From: Gilliamella sp. wkB112
GTDB lineage: Bacteria; Pseudomonadota; Gammaproteobacteria; Enterobacterales; Orbaceae
Reading direction: 5' to 3'
DNA: 64,000 nucleotides
NCBI RefSeq assembly: GCF_001690685.1
Contig: NZ_LZGL01000017.1
Coordinates: 248,001-312,000, forward strand
Positions 50,081-57,751 of the stretch are shown here, in pieces. Positions within the stretch are counted from its first letter, which is position 1; each line of letters opens with the position of its first letter. A program made the position numbers and the translations under genes. The notes below the pieces were generated by a model. The model made no database searches and had not been told where the DNA came from. It saw only the letters and a program-made list of their open reading frames with translations.

Positions 50081-50114
50081 GTACTATTAAACTAGTTCAT
50101 TGATGCTTTGTCAA
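50081..50114 (-). promoter_or_regulatory. trp promoter with overlapping TrpR-like operator
   Basis: On the minus strand TTGACA (50114-50109), a 17-base spacer and TTTAAT (50091-50086) form a near-consensus promoter about 35 bases upstream of trpL. The sequence GTACTATTAAACTAGTTC (50081-50098, plus strand) overlaps the -10 and matches the TrpR operator core (GTACTAGTTAACTAGTTC in E. coli trp) at 15 of 18 positions. Confidence 0.85.
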
Positions 50115-50171
50115 GCGATTAATTTTTATGTTTATAAAATTATATCTAAAGATTCATAAATAATTTTTGTA

Positions 50172-50193
50172 CCAACTTTTCTAGTAAAGTTGG
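50172..50193. repeat. Perfect dyad upstream of the AraC-type gene
   Basis: CCAACTTT (50172-50179) and AAAGTTGG (50186-50193) flank a 6-base loop, between the divergent trp promoter and the AraC-family gene. It could be an operator or a small hairpin; there is no direct evidence for either. Confidence 0.45.
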
Positions 50194-50310
50194 ATTTAAT
50201 TTGTATAAGACCATAAACAATTGTGAAGTAACGCACATTATTTAATTTATTTTCTTGCCATTTAATTTGTATATTATTAGCTTAATACCATTACAAAAGG
50301 AATGGTTAAT

Positions 50311-51141
50311 ATGTCGTATGCTCAAGTTTATAATCGTGAAATTCAGAGCAATTGTTGTTTAGCTTTTAAGACGGTCACACAAGAATTTAAATCTTTTTGG
50401 CATTCGCATCGAGAATTCGAAATTGTTTATATAGAATCGGGTAGCGGGTGTTTACAATATGGTCAACATCAAAAACAATATAATAAAGGTGATATTTTTT
50501 TATTAGGTCCTTGGATTCCTCACCAATTTCTTGAAACAAGTAAAAATCATGTTTCCATTTCACTCCTTTTTAACCACGACTTCATTACCCCTGGTTTTTT
50601 AGATTCAGCACTTGCCACGGAAATTAAAGAATTTTTAAAAAAAACACGATATGGCATGCTTTTTCGTGAAAATATGTTTTCAGCAGAAATTGATATTATT
50701 AAACTAATCCTCGCGGAATCAGGTTTAGAACAAGCAATGCATTTACTTTTTCTGTTAAAAAGATTAGCGACATATAAAAATATTAATTTATTGTCTGAAA
50801 ATAATAATCAACTACTCGTTTCAAAAAAAATTACTAAAATCCAAGATATTCTTGCTTTTATTAATAAAAATGCCCATCGTAAATTATTACAAAATGAAGT
50901 TGCTAAACACTTCTATATGTCAACCAATTATTTTTCACGTTTTTTTCATGAGCAGAGTGGTGCTACTTTTTCACAATACTTATTAACCTTGCGTATAGAA
51001 AGAGCATGTGAATTATTACAAAACACCTACATCCCTATTACTCAAATAAGCCAAGATGTAGGCTTTGATTCTCTCTCATCATTTAATCGTCATTTTGCCA
51101 AACTTAAAAATCAAACACCTCGGGAGTACCGATCGGCTTAA
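50311..51141 (+). CDS. AraC-family transcriptional regulator of the fucose locus
   Basis: A 276-residue regulator: an N-terminal cupin-like sensor domain (FWHSHREFEIVYIESGSGCLQYG...GDIFLLGPWIPHQF) and a C-terminal double helix-turn-helix (LLQNEVAKHFYMSTNYFSRFFHEQSGATFSQYL, ITQISQDVGFDSLSSFNRHFAKLKNQTPREYR). Start placed at ATG 50311, because AAAGGA lies nine bases upstream while ATG 50302 abuts it. It is immediately upstream of and co-oriented with the fucose genes, so it is probably their activator; the ligand is presumably fucose or a pathway intermediate (inference). Confidence 0.9.
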   Translation: MSYAQVYNREIQSNCCLAFKTVTQEFKSFWHSHREFEIVYIESGSGCLQYGQHQKQYNKGDIFLLGPWIPHQFLETSKNHVSISLLFNHDFITPGFLDSALATEIKEFLKKTRYGMLFRENMFSAEIDIIKLILAESGLEQAMHLLFLLKRLATYKNINLLSENNNQLLVSKKITKIQDILAFINKNAHRKLLQNEVAKHFYMSTNYFSRFFHEQSGATFSQYLLTLRIERACELLQNTYIPITQISQDVGFDSLSSFNRHFAKLKNQTPREYRSA

Positions 51142-51171
51142 TACTTTAAATAGGAATAATTATCATTTGAT

Positions 51172-51204
51172 AAAATTTGCATAATTCTAGTTAAATTTTG
51201 CATA
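51172..51204 (+). promoter_or_regulatory. Paired direct repeats, candidate AraC-type operator
   Basis: AAAATTTGCATA (51172-51183) and AAATTTTGCATA (51193-51204) place identical TTGCATA cores 21 bases apart, two helical turns, on the same face. They lie 60-95 bases before the first fucose gene. AraC-family activators bind such direct half-sites. The downstream -35/-10 are weak, as expected for an activated promoter. Confidence 0.6.
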
Positions 51205-51266
51205 TCGCCTTTTCCTTACTTTTTTTATTGTTATTAATTATAGAATAAAAATAAGGAAGCCATAAT

Positions 51267-52868
51267 ATGCAAAACGTTTTAATGATTAATCCTCATGATA
51301 ATTTAATGGTCGCCCTGCAAGATCTAAAACAAAATCAACAAGTCATTTGGCATGAAAATACTTATACATTAACCACCGATGTCCCTGCAAAGCATAAATT
51401 TGCTACCCATGATTTAAATATTGATGACATTGTTTATATGTACGGCGTACCTGTCGGTAAGGCTACTCAACCTATTCAAAAAGGGGAAGTCATCACAACA
51501 CAAAATATCAAACATTATGCTGCCCCAGTTAATTTAAATGATGCTACACCCTATCATTGGGTTGCTCCCGATGTGTCCAAATGGAAATCAAGAACATTCA
51601 AGGGTTATATTCGCGCAGATGGTCGCATTGGTACTGCTAATTATTGGTTAATTATTCCCCTAGTATTTTGTCAAAACCGCAATGTACGAAAGTTACAAGA
51701 GGCATTAGCTAAACCGCTGGGTTATAGTATGGATAATTATGATACTGTTACAGAAAATTTGTTAGGAATTCATTCTCCAAACGAAGATATAAAAGCAAAT
51801 CGACGCTTTAAAAATATTGATGGTATTCGTGCAATCACTGTTAATAGTGGTTGTGGTGGAACAAGTCACGACTCTGTTTCTCTGTGTAAAATACTCGCTG
51901 ATTATGCGGATCACCCTAATGTTGCCGGAATTACTGTATTTGCTTTAGGTTGCGAAAAAGCACAACTCAATATATTTAATCAACAACTCAAATTAAAAAA
52001 TCCTAATTTTGACAAACCTTTTGTATTTTTCCGTCAACAAGAATGGAATAGCGAACAGGAAATGATGCAAGAGGCAATTAAACAAACATTTGAGCAATTA
52101 TCTAAAGTTAATCAAATCAGCCGACAACCAGTGCCTTTGTCTAAATTAAAACTAGGCGTTAAATGTGGTGGTTCCGATGGATTTTCTGGAATTTCAGCCA
52201 ACCCAGCAATGGGGATCGTTTCAGATATTATTGTTACCTTAGGTGGTGGTTCAGCATTAGCCGAATTTCCGGAGTTATGTGGAGCTGAAGGTGAAATGGT
52301 ATCGCGGTGTATACATGTTGAAGATAAAAAAGATTTTCTATCATTAATGAAAACTTATGAAAACCAAGCAAATTCATGTAATGCATCAATTGCTGATAAT
52401 CCAAGCCCGGGAAATATTAAAGATGGATTAATTACCGATGCTATAAAATCCACTGGTGCAGCCAAAAAAGCGGGTAGCGCACCAATTAGCGAAGTCGCAG
52501 ATTATGGTGATCCTATGGCTGACAGTGGCTTATCCCTTGTATGCACTCCAGGCAATGATCTAGAAGCAGTAACTGGTCAAGTTGCAGCTGGTGCAAATTT
52601 AGTTATTTTTTCAACCGGGCTAGGAACGCCAACCGGTAATCCGATTGTACCTGTACTCAAAATTGCCACCAATACCAAATTAGCACAAACCCAAAGTAGC
52701 ATTATCGACTTTAACTGTGGTCCGGTTATTGATGGAGTGCCTTTACAGGAAGTTGCAGAACAATTACTGGAAAAAGTTATAGCTACTGCCAGTGGTGACT
52801 ACATAGTTAAGGCAGATCAATTAGAACAATATGACTTTTTATTCTGGAAACGGGAAGTTTCTTTATAA
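51267..52868 (+). CDS. UxaA/altronate dehydratase-family hydro-lyase, probable L-fuconate dehydratase
   Basis: A 533-residue protein with an N-terminal SAF-type domain (about 1-95) and the UxaA catalytic domain (GYIRADGRIGTANYWLIIPLVFC, GCGGTSHDSVS, LGVKCGGSDGFSGISANPAMG). True altronate dehydratases occur in galacturonate pathways, but here the gene heads a fucose cluster. In C. jejuni, uxaA-like genes (Cj0482/Cj0483) sit in the fucose island, so dehydration of L-fuconate to 2-keto-3-deoxy-fuconate is the likely reaction. AAGGAAG precedes ATG 51267. The altronate alternative cannot be excluded from sequence. Confidence 0.85.
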   Translation: MQNVLMINPHDNLMVALQDLKQNQQVIWHENTYTLTTDVPAKHKFATHDLNIDDIVYMYGVPVGKATQPIQKGEVITTQNIKHYAAPVNLNDATPYHWVAPDVSKWKSRTFKGYIRADGRIGTANYWLIIPLVFCQNRNVRKLQEALAKPLGYSMDNYDTVTENLLGIHSPNEDIKANRRFKNIDGIRAITVNSGCGGTSHDSVSLCKILADYADHPNVAGITVFALGCEKAQLNIFNQQLKLKNPNFDKPFVFFRQQEWNSEQEMMQEAIKQTFEQLSKVNQISRQPVPLSKLKLGVKCGGSDGFSGISANPAMGIVSDIIVTLGGGSALAEFPELCGAEGEMVSRCIHVEDKKDFLSLMKTYENQANSCNASIADNPSPGNIKDGLITDAIKSTGAAKKAGSAPISEVADYGDPMADSGLSLVCTPGNDLEAVTGQVAAGANLVIFSTGLGTPTGNPIVPVLKIATNTKLAQTQSSIIDFNCGPVIDGVPLQEVAEQLLEKVIATASGDYIVKADQLEQYDFLFWKREVSL

Positions 52869-52895
52869 ATTTTACACAATCACGTACAGGTGAAT

Positions 52896-53729
52896 ATGAT
52901 GAAAAAAATTGATTCTCATCAACATTTTTGGCGTTATGAAGCCGAACAATATCCTTGGATAAACGATAGCATGCCGGATCTGAAACAAGATAGATTACCT
53001 CAGCATTTACAACCGTTGTTGCAACAATTTAATTTTGATGGTTCTATCGTTGTACAAGCAAGACAATCATTATCAGAAAATCAGTTTCTGCTTACACTTG
53101 CCAAATCTAATCCATGGATATTAGGCATTATTGGATGGTTAAATCTTTGTGATAAAGATATAGAAGAACAAATAATTGAATTGAAATCACATAATATTAT
53201 CAAAGGTTACCGCCATCTAATACAAGATGAGGCTAACCCAGATAATTTTATGAAACTCAAAGCATTCAATCATGGAGTTGATGTTGTCCTTAATCAAGGA
53301 TTAGTTTATGAAGTTTTAATTCATGACGTGAACTTAACTGCCGCCACGCAATTTTGTGCAAAACACGATCAGGGCATTTTAGTTCTGGACCATGTTGGAA
53401 AACCTAATATAAGCCAAAGCACACCTAAAGAATGGGAAAAGAAAATTCGACCATTAGCTAATTTAACTCATGTTGCTTGCAAATTATCAGGTTTAATTAC
53501 CGAAGTCGGTGCTAATTGGACAGCGGCACAAATCGAACCTTTTATTGATATTGCTTTAAATACTTTTGGTCCTAATAGACTTTTATTTGGGTCGGATTGG
53601 CCTGTTTGTTTACTTGCCGGTGAATATTCTCAAGTCTATCAACTTATTGAAAAAAATATTAACCATCTTTCACCATCAGAACAAGCAGCTATTTGGGGTA
53701 ATAACGCATCTCGCGTTTATAACTTATAA
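52896..53729 (+). CDS. Amidohydrolase 2-family protein, probable L-fuconolactonase
   Basis: A protein of about 277 residues of the COG3618 metal-dependent hydrolases: N-terminal KIDSHQHFWRYEAEQYPWI, central DHVGKPNI and C-terminal LLFGSDWPVCLL are the family landmarks. Relatives hydrolyse sugar lactones, including L-fuconolactone and L-rhamnonolactone. In this cluster it should open the lactone made by the SDR. Start ATG 52896 is chosen because AGG lies five bases upstream; a GTG at 52890 overlaps that site and ATG 52899 is possible. Confidence 0.88.
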   Translation: MMKKIDSHQHFWRYEAEQYPWINDSMPDLKQDRLPQHLQPLLQQFNFDGSIVVQARQSLSENQFLLTLAKSNPWILGIIGWLNLCDKDIEEQIIELKSHNIIKGYRHLIQDEANPDNFMKLKAFNHGVDVVLNQGLVYEVLIHDVNLTAATQFCAKHDQGILVLDHVGKPNISQSTPKEWEKKIRPLANLTHVACKLSGLITEVGANWTAAQIEPFIDIALNTFGPNRLLFGSDWPVCLLAGEYSQVYQLIEKNINHLSPSEQAAIWGNNASRVYNL

Positions 53730-53747
53730 AATATTAAGGAGAATATT

Positions 53748-54530
53748 ATGGATTTATTAATGAAAGACAAAGTCTATATCGTAACGGGAGGAGGCGCCGG
53801 AATTGGTGGCGGTATTTCGCTAGCACTAGCCAAAGAAGATGCAATTCCGGTTATATTTGGGCGTAGTGATTTAAAACCAGAATTTATAGATAAAATCTAT
53901 GCTATTCAACCAAAAACGCATTTTATTAAAGTCAATTTAACTAATAACGATCAAGGTATTGAAAATGCTGTAAAAGAAACAGTAAGTAAATTTGGCCGCA
54001 TTGATGGTTTAGTTAACTGTGCGGGAGCTAACGATAGTATCCCATTGGAAGGTTCCCCTGATGAATTTAGAAAATCACTGGAAAATAACCTAATTCACTA
54101 CTATACACTGGCACATTTTTGTATTGAAGAATTAAAAAAGACCAAGGGAACTATTTTAAATATTAGTTCGAAAACCGCTCTTACTGGCCAAGGTGGTACC
54201 AGCGCTTATACCGCAGCAAAAGGTGCACAATTATCATTAACTCGTGAATGGGCTGCATCCTATCTAAATGATGGAATTCGAGTTAATTGTATTATTCCTG
54301 CTGAAGTATGGACTCCTTTGTATGAAAGATGGATCAATACCTTCGATAATCCTCAGGATAAATTAGAAACAATTACTCGTAATATTCCTTTAAGTAAAAG
54401 AATGACAACCATTGAAGAAATAGCTAATACCGCAGTATTTACTCTTTCATCTCGTTCATCACATACAACTGGACAATGGATTATTCCTGATGGCGGTTAT
54501 ACACATTTAGATAGGGCGTTAACAGCATGA
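53748..54530 (+). CDS. SDR dehydrogenase, probable L-fucose dehydrogenase
   Basis: A 260-residue short-chain dehydrogenase: NAD motif TGGGAGIGGG, NCAG, and the catalytic Ser/Tyr/Lys in ISSKTALTGQGGTSAYTAAKGA. In C. jejuni the equivalent gene (FucX, Cj0485) oxidises L-fucose to the lactone, and the same neighbours are present here. The enzyme could also accept D-arabinose or L-galactose, as some fucose dehydrogenases do. AAGGAG precedes ATG 53748, and the end overlaps the mutarotase gene by four bases. Confidence 0.88.
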   Translation: MDLLMKDKVYIVTGGGAGIGGGISLALAKEDAIPVIFGRSDLKPEFIDKIYAIQPKTHFIKVNLTNNDQGIENAVKETVSKFGRIDGLVNCAGANDSIPLEGSPDEFRKSLENNLIHYYTLAHFCIEELKKTKGTILNISSKTALTGQGGTSAYTAAKGAQLSLTREWAASYLNDGIRVNCIIPAEVWTPLYERWINTFDNPQDKLETITRNIPLSKRMTTIEEIANTAVFTLSSRSSHTTGQWIIPDGGYTHLDRALTA

Positions 54531-54877
54531 AAAATTATAAACGATATTGCCAAGCATTAGACTTGGTTGATGATGAAAAATTAATTAATGAATATGAAAC
54601 TATTCACAAAAATATTTGGCCTGAAGTATACCAACATATCAAAACCTCTGGCGTAGTTGACATGCAAATTTGGCGCATTGGTACCCGATTATTCATGATC
54701 ATGGATGTTGATGATACTTTTTCATTTGAACGTTCAGGTGAGCTAGAAAAAAATAATCCGATAATTAAAAAATGGGAAAGCCAAATGTGGAAATATCAAA
54801 AGGCAACTCCTTGGACACCAGCAAATCAAAAATGGGTATTAATGGAGCAAATATTTGAGCTAAATGAACAAAAATAA
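54527..54877 (+). CDS. L-rhamnose mutarotase-family protein (probable fucose mutarotase)
   Basis: A 116-residue member of COG3254 (RhaM/RhaU fold). Recognisable segments are YCQALDLVDDEKLINEYETIHKNIWPEV, SGVVDMQIWRIGTRLFMIMDV and MEQIFELNEQK. The family interconverts sugar anomers. The C. jejuni fucose island contains the same type of gene (Cj0488), so it probably supplies the anomer used by the dehydrogenase. It overlaps the SDR gene by four bases (ATGA), so expression is coupled. Confidence 0.88.
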   Translation: MKNYKRYCQALDLVDDEKLINEYETIHKNIWPEVYQHIKTSGVVDMQIWRIGTRLFMIMDVDDTFSFERSGELEKNNPIIKKWESQMWKYQKATPWTPANQKWVLMEQIFELNEQK

Positions 54878-54889
54878 AATGAGGTCCCA

Positions 54890-56134
54890 ATGAACACGCA
54901 AATTAAAGCTAGGATCACCGATCCTAAATATAAAACAGCTTTTATCTTAGTAACGTCCCTGTTTTTTATGTGGGGGTTATCTTACGGATTAGTTGATGTA
55001 TTAAATAAACATTTCCAAGAAACCCTTAATGTATCTAAAGCTCAATCCGGGCTAATTCAAGCTGCCTACTTTGGTGCCTATTTTATCATTGCATTACCTG
55101 CGGGGATGTTTATGGAGAAAAGAGGTTACAAATCAGGCATTATTTTAGGTTTATTTCTCTATGCTATAGGTGCATTACTTTTTGTCCCGGCAACTAGTAG
55201 TAATAATTACTATTTTTTCCTATTTGCATTATTTGTTCTAGCATTAGGCCTAGGTTGCCTCGAAACTGCTGCTAATCCATATTCTGCTGCATTAGGTGAT
55301 CCTAACACTGCCGAAACAAGATTAAATTTTTCTCAATCTTTTAATGGATTAGGTCAATTTTTGGGACCTATGCTAGGGGGATTATTATTTTTCAAAGTAG
55401 CAGATGTACAAGAGGAAGCAACTAGTTCTCAATTTTCAGTAATGATCACTTATGTTGTTATTGCCGCAATTGTATTATTTATAATGTTTTTGATAGCTAA
55501 AACACCATTACCTGATTTAAGAAGTCATGAAGCTGAACAAGATGCTCAAGAATCTAGTGATGGTAAAAAACAGTCTTTATTAGCTCATAAAGAGTTTATT
55601 TTTGGGGTATTTACTCAATTTGTTTATGTAGCAGCTCAAGTTGGGATCGGGGCTTTCTTCATCAATCTAACTGTGGAGTGTTGGCCTGATGCTACTAGCC
55701 AAACAGGTGCATTTTTACTTTCAATTGCCATGTTAGCTTTAATGGTTGGTCGATTTGTAAGTACAGGTATTATGACCAAGGTATCCCCACAAAAAATGTT
55801 AGTTATTTATGGCGTTGCTTGCGTAATATTATCTGCAATCGCATCATCTGCCATTAATTATGTATCGGTTATTGCTGTGATTATAACCTTCTTTTTTATT
55901 TCAATTATGTTTCCAACAATTTTTGCTATGAGTGTAAAAAACCTTGGTTCCAAAACCAAATTAGGCAGCTCATTTATTATTATGTCAATTGTCGGTGGTG
56001 CAATTATGCCATATTTTATGGGTAAAATTGCCGACCATGCCTATACTTCAATAGCATACATATTGCCTTTAGTATGTTTTGCAATTGTAGCTATTTATGG
56101 TATTTTTTACAAAAAATTGGCAGCTATCAATTAA
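54890..56134 (+). CDS. fucP: L-fucose:H+ symporter FucP
   Basis: A 414-residue major facilitator of the FucP branch, with the family features LTSLFFMWGLSYGLVDVLNKHFQETL in helix 1, LGLGCLETAANPYSAALG in helix 4-5, and NFSQSFNGLGQFLGPMLGG. About 12 membrane helices can be counted. It imports free L-fucose by proton symport. It lies 12 bases after the mutarotase gene, and a hairpin follows it. FucP family members also take glucose/galactose (GlcP), but the context favours fucose. Confidence 0.92.
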   Translation: MNTQIKARITDPKYKTAFILVTSLFFMWGLSYGLVDVLNKHFQETLNVSKAQSGLIQAAYFGAYFIIALPAGMFMEKRGYKSGIILGLFLYAIGALLFVPATSSNNYYFFLFALFVLALGLGCLETAANPYSAALGDPNTAETRLNFSQSFNGLGQFLGPMLGGLLFFKVADVQEEATSSQFSVMITYVVIAAIVLFIMFLIAKTPLPDLRSHEAEQDAQESSDGKKQSLLAHKEFIFGVFTQFVYVAAQVGIGAFFINLTVECWPDATSQTGAFLLSIAMLALMVGRFVSTGIMTKVSPQKMLVIYGVACVILSAIASSAINYVSVIAVIITFFFISIMFPTIFAMSVKNLGSKTKLGSSFIIMSIVGGAIMPYFMGKIADHAYTSIAYILPLVCFAIVAIYGIFYKKLAAIN

Positions 56135-56147
56135 CTACCTTAATAAA

Positions 56148-56193
56148 AATAAGCAATTTATCGAAATATACCATCTCCAATAAATTGCTTATT
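56148..56193 (+). terminator. Long inverted repeat between fucP and the antiporter gene
   Basis: A perfect 14-bp stem, 56148-56161 (AATAAGCAATTTAT) with 56180-56193, and an 18-base loop. There is no T tract. It may mark the end of a uxaA-fucP transcript or stabilise it, leaving the antiporter and fucosidase as a second unit. Confidence 0.5.
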
Positions 56194-56257
56194 AATAATA
56201 TAAAACAAAATATCATAGCATTAAGATTAATAGGCATAATTATTTAAGAGAGGAAAT

Positions 56258-57715
56258 ATGCAGCAACTAGAAGAACCTATAATAGATAATAATAAACACT
56301 ATAAACCCATTTCACTTCATCTTTCTTGTTTATTGCTTTTCGGAATTCTCGCATTCATCATTCTTGGTTATGAATTTATGGGAGTTCCTTTAGAAGGTTT
56401 GCTTATTATTTCGGCTATTATAATTTCTTTAGTCGCAATATACCAAGGTCATACCTTCAATCAAATTCAAGATGAAATAGTTAATAAATTTGCTCAGGCT
56501 ATGCCGTCGTTAATGATAGTTCTGTGTGTTGGTGGTGTTATTGGTATTTGGGTTAGTTGTGGTACTATTCCGTATCTTATTTGGTTAGGATTAAAATCAA
56601 TTAATCCTCAATACTTATTGGTTATTTCATTCCTCGTTACATGTATTGTATCGATGTCGACGGGAACATCATGGGGTTCGGTTGGTACCATTGGTGTTGC
56701 AATGATGGGAGTGGCAGTAAGTATGAATGCTAATCTGGCAGCTGTTGCTGGAGCATTAGTAGGAGGAGCTTATTTTGGAGATAAATACTCTCCTTTATCC
56801 GGTTCATCTAATTTTGCAGCTGTAGTTAATAATATTAATTTATATGAACATATTAGGCATCTTACTTACACAACTATCCCTGCTTTTTTAGTTTCTTTAG
56901 CTGTTTATATCATTATTGGTTTTAATAGTGGTGACGTCGATGTCGCAACTTCATCTACTGTTGAAAACACAATTCAAGAGATTGAAAGCTTATATAATTT
57001 GAGTTGGTTTTTATTAATTCCGGTTATTATTGTATTAGTTGGTGCTATTATAAAAAAACCAGTGGTTCCGGTTTTACTATTAGCCACAACAGTTGGCTTA
57101 TTCATTGCTATTTTTTATCAAGGTATAGATTTTAAAACTAGCATGCAATCTATTGTTTTTGGGTTTAAAGTTGATTATTTTATTGAACGAGATCATATTA
57201 CTGTTTCCAATGGTATTACAACTTTACTAAATCGTGGGGGAATTAACTCCATGATGTCTACAACTCTAATTATTATTTGCGCATTCTCTTTTGCTGGTCC
57301 TTTGGTTCTCACAAAAATTCTTAATGTCATTTTAAATAAATTTACGCAAATTATTACTTCTGCAGCTGGTCTTATGCTTTCATGTATTACGTCGGCTGTG
57401 ATTTTAATTGCCGCCACAGGTAATAATAATATTGCTTCATTACTACCTTCAGAATTATTTCGTGAAGCTTATGAAAAGAAAGGATTACATCGTAAGAATA
57501 TTGCAAGAACGGTTGAAGATGCAGGTACTGTAATTGAACCACTATTACCATGGACTGCAGCAGGGGCTTATATGGCTGCGACATTACATGTTAATGCTTT
57601 TGAATATTTCCCATGGGCTATTCAATGTTATGCCGGGTTGATCTTTGCAATTATTTATGCGATTACCGGTAAATGCATCGCTAAAATAGATGATAAAAAA
57701 GAAACAACTAAATAA
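56258..57715 (+). CDS. NhaC-family Na+/H+ or Na+/organic-acid antiporter
   Basis: A 485-residue membrane protein with 11-13 hydrophobic segments. The stretch VSMSTGTSWGSVGTIGVAMMGVA and GALVGGAYFGDKYSPLSGSSNFAA are NhaC-family hallmarks. The family contains Na+/H+ antiporters and the MleN malate/lactate antiporter of Bacillus. In a fucose locus, whose end product is expected to be L-lactate, an organic-acid exchanger role is attractive, but sequence alone cannot decide. AGAGGAAA precedes ATG 56258. Confidence 0.85.
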   Translation: MQQLEEPIIDNNKHYKPISLHLSCLLLFGILAFIILGYEFMGVPLEGLLIISAIIISLVAIYQGHTFNQIQDEIVNKFAQAMPSLMIVLCVGGVIGIWVSCGTIPYLIWLGLKSINPQYLLVISFLVTCIVSMSTGTSWGSVGTIGVAMMGVAVSMNANLAAVAGALVGGAYFGDKYSPLSGSSNFAAVVNNINLYEHIRHLTYTTIPAFLVSLAVYIIIGFNSGDVDVATSSTVENTIQEIESLYNLSWFLLIPVIIVLVGAIIKKPVVPVLLLATTVGLFIAIFYQGIDFKTSMQSIVFGFKVDYFIERDHITVSNGITTLLNRGGINSMMSTTLIIICAFSFAGPLVLTKILNVILNKFTQIITSAAGLMLSCITSAVILIAATGNNNIASLLPSELFREAYEKKGLHRKNIARTVEDAGTVIEPLLPWTAAGAYMAATLHVNAFEYFPWAIQCYAGLIFAIIYAITGKCIAKIDDKKETTK

Positions 57716-57751
57716 AGAGTAATCCATCTACTAAGATTAAAAGGATAACAT

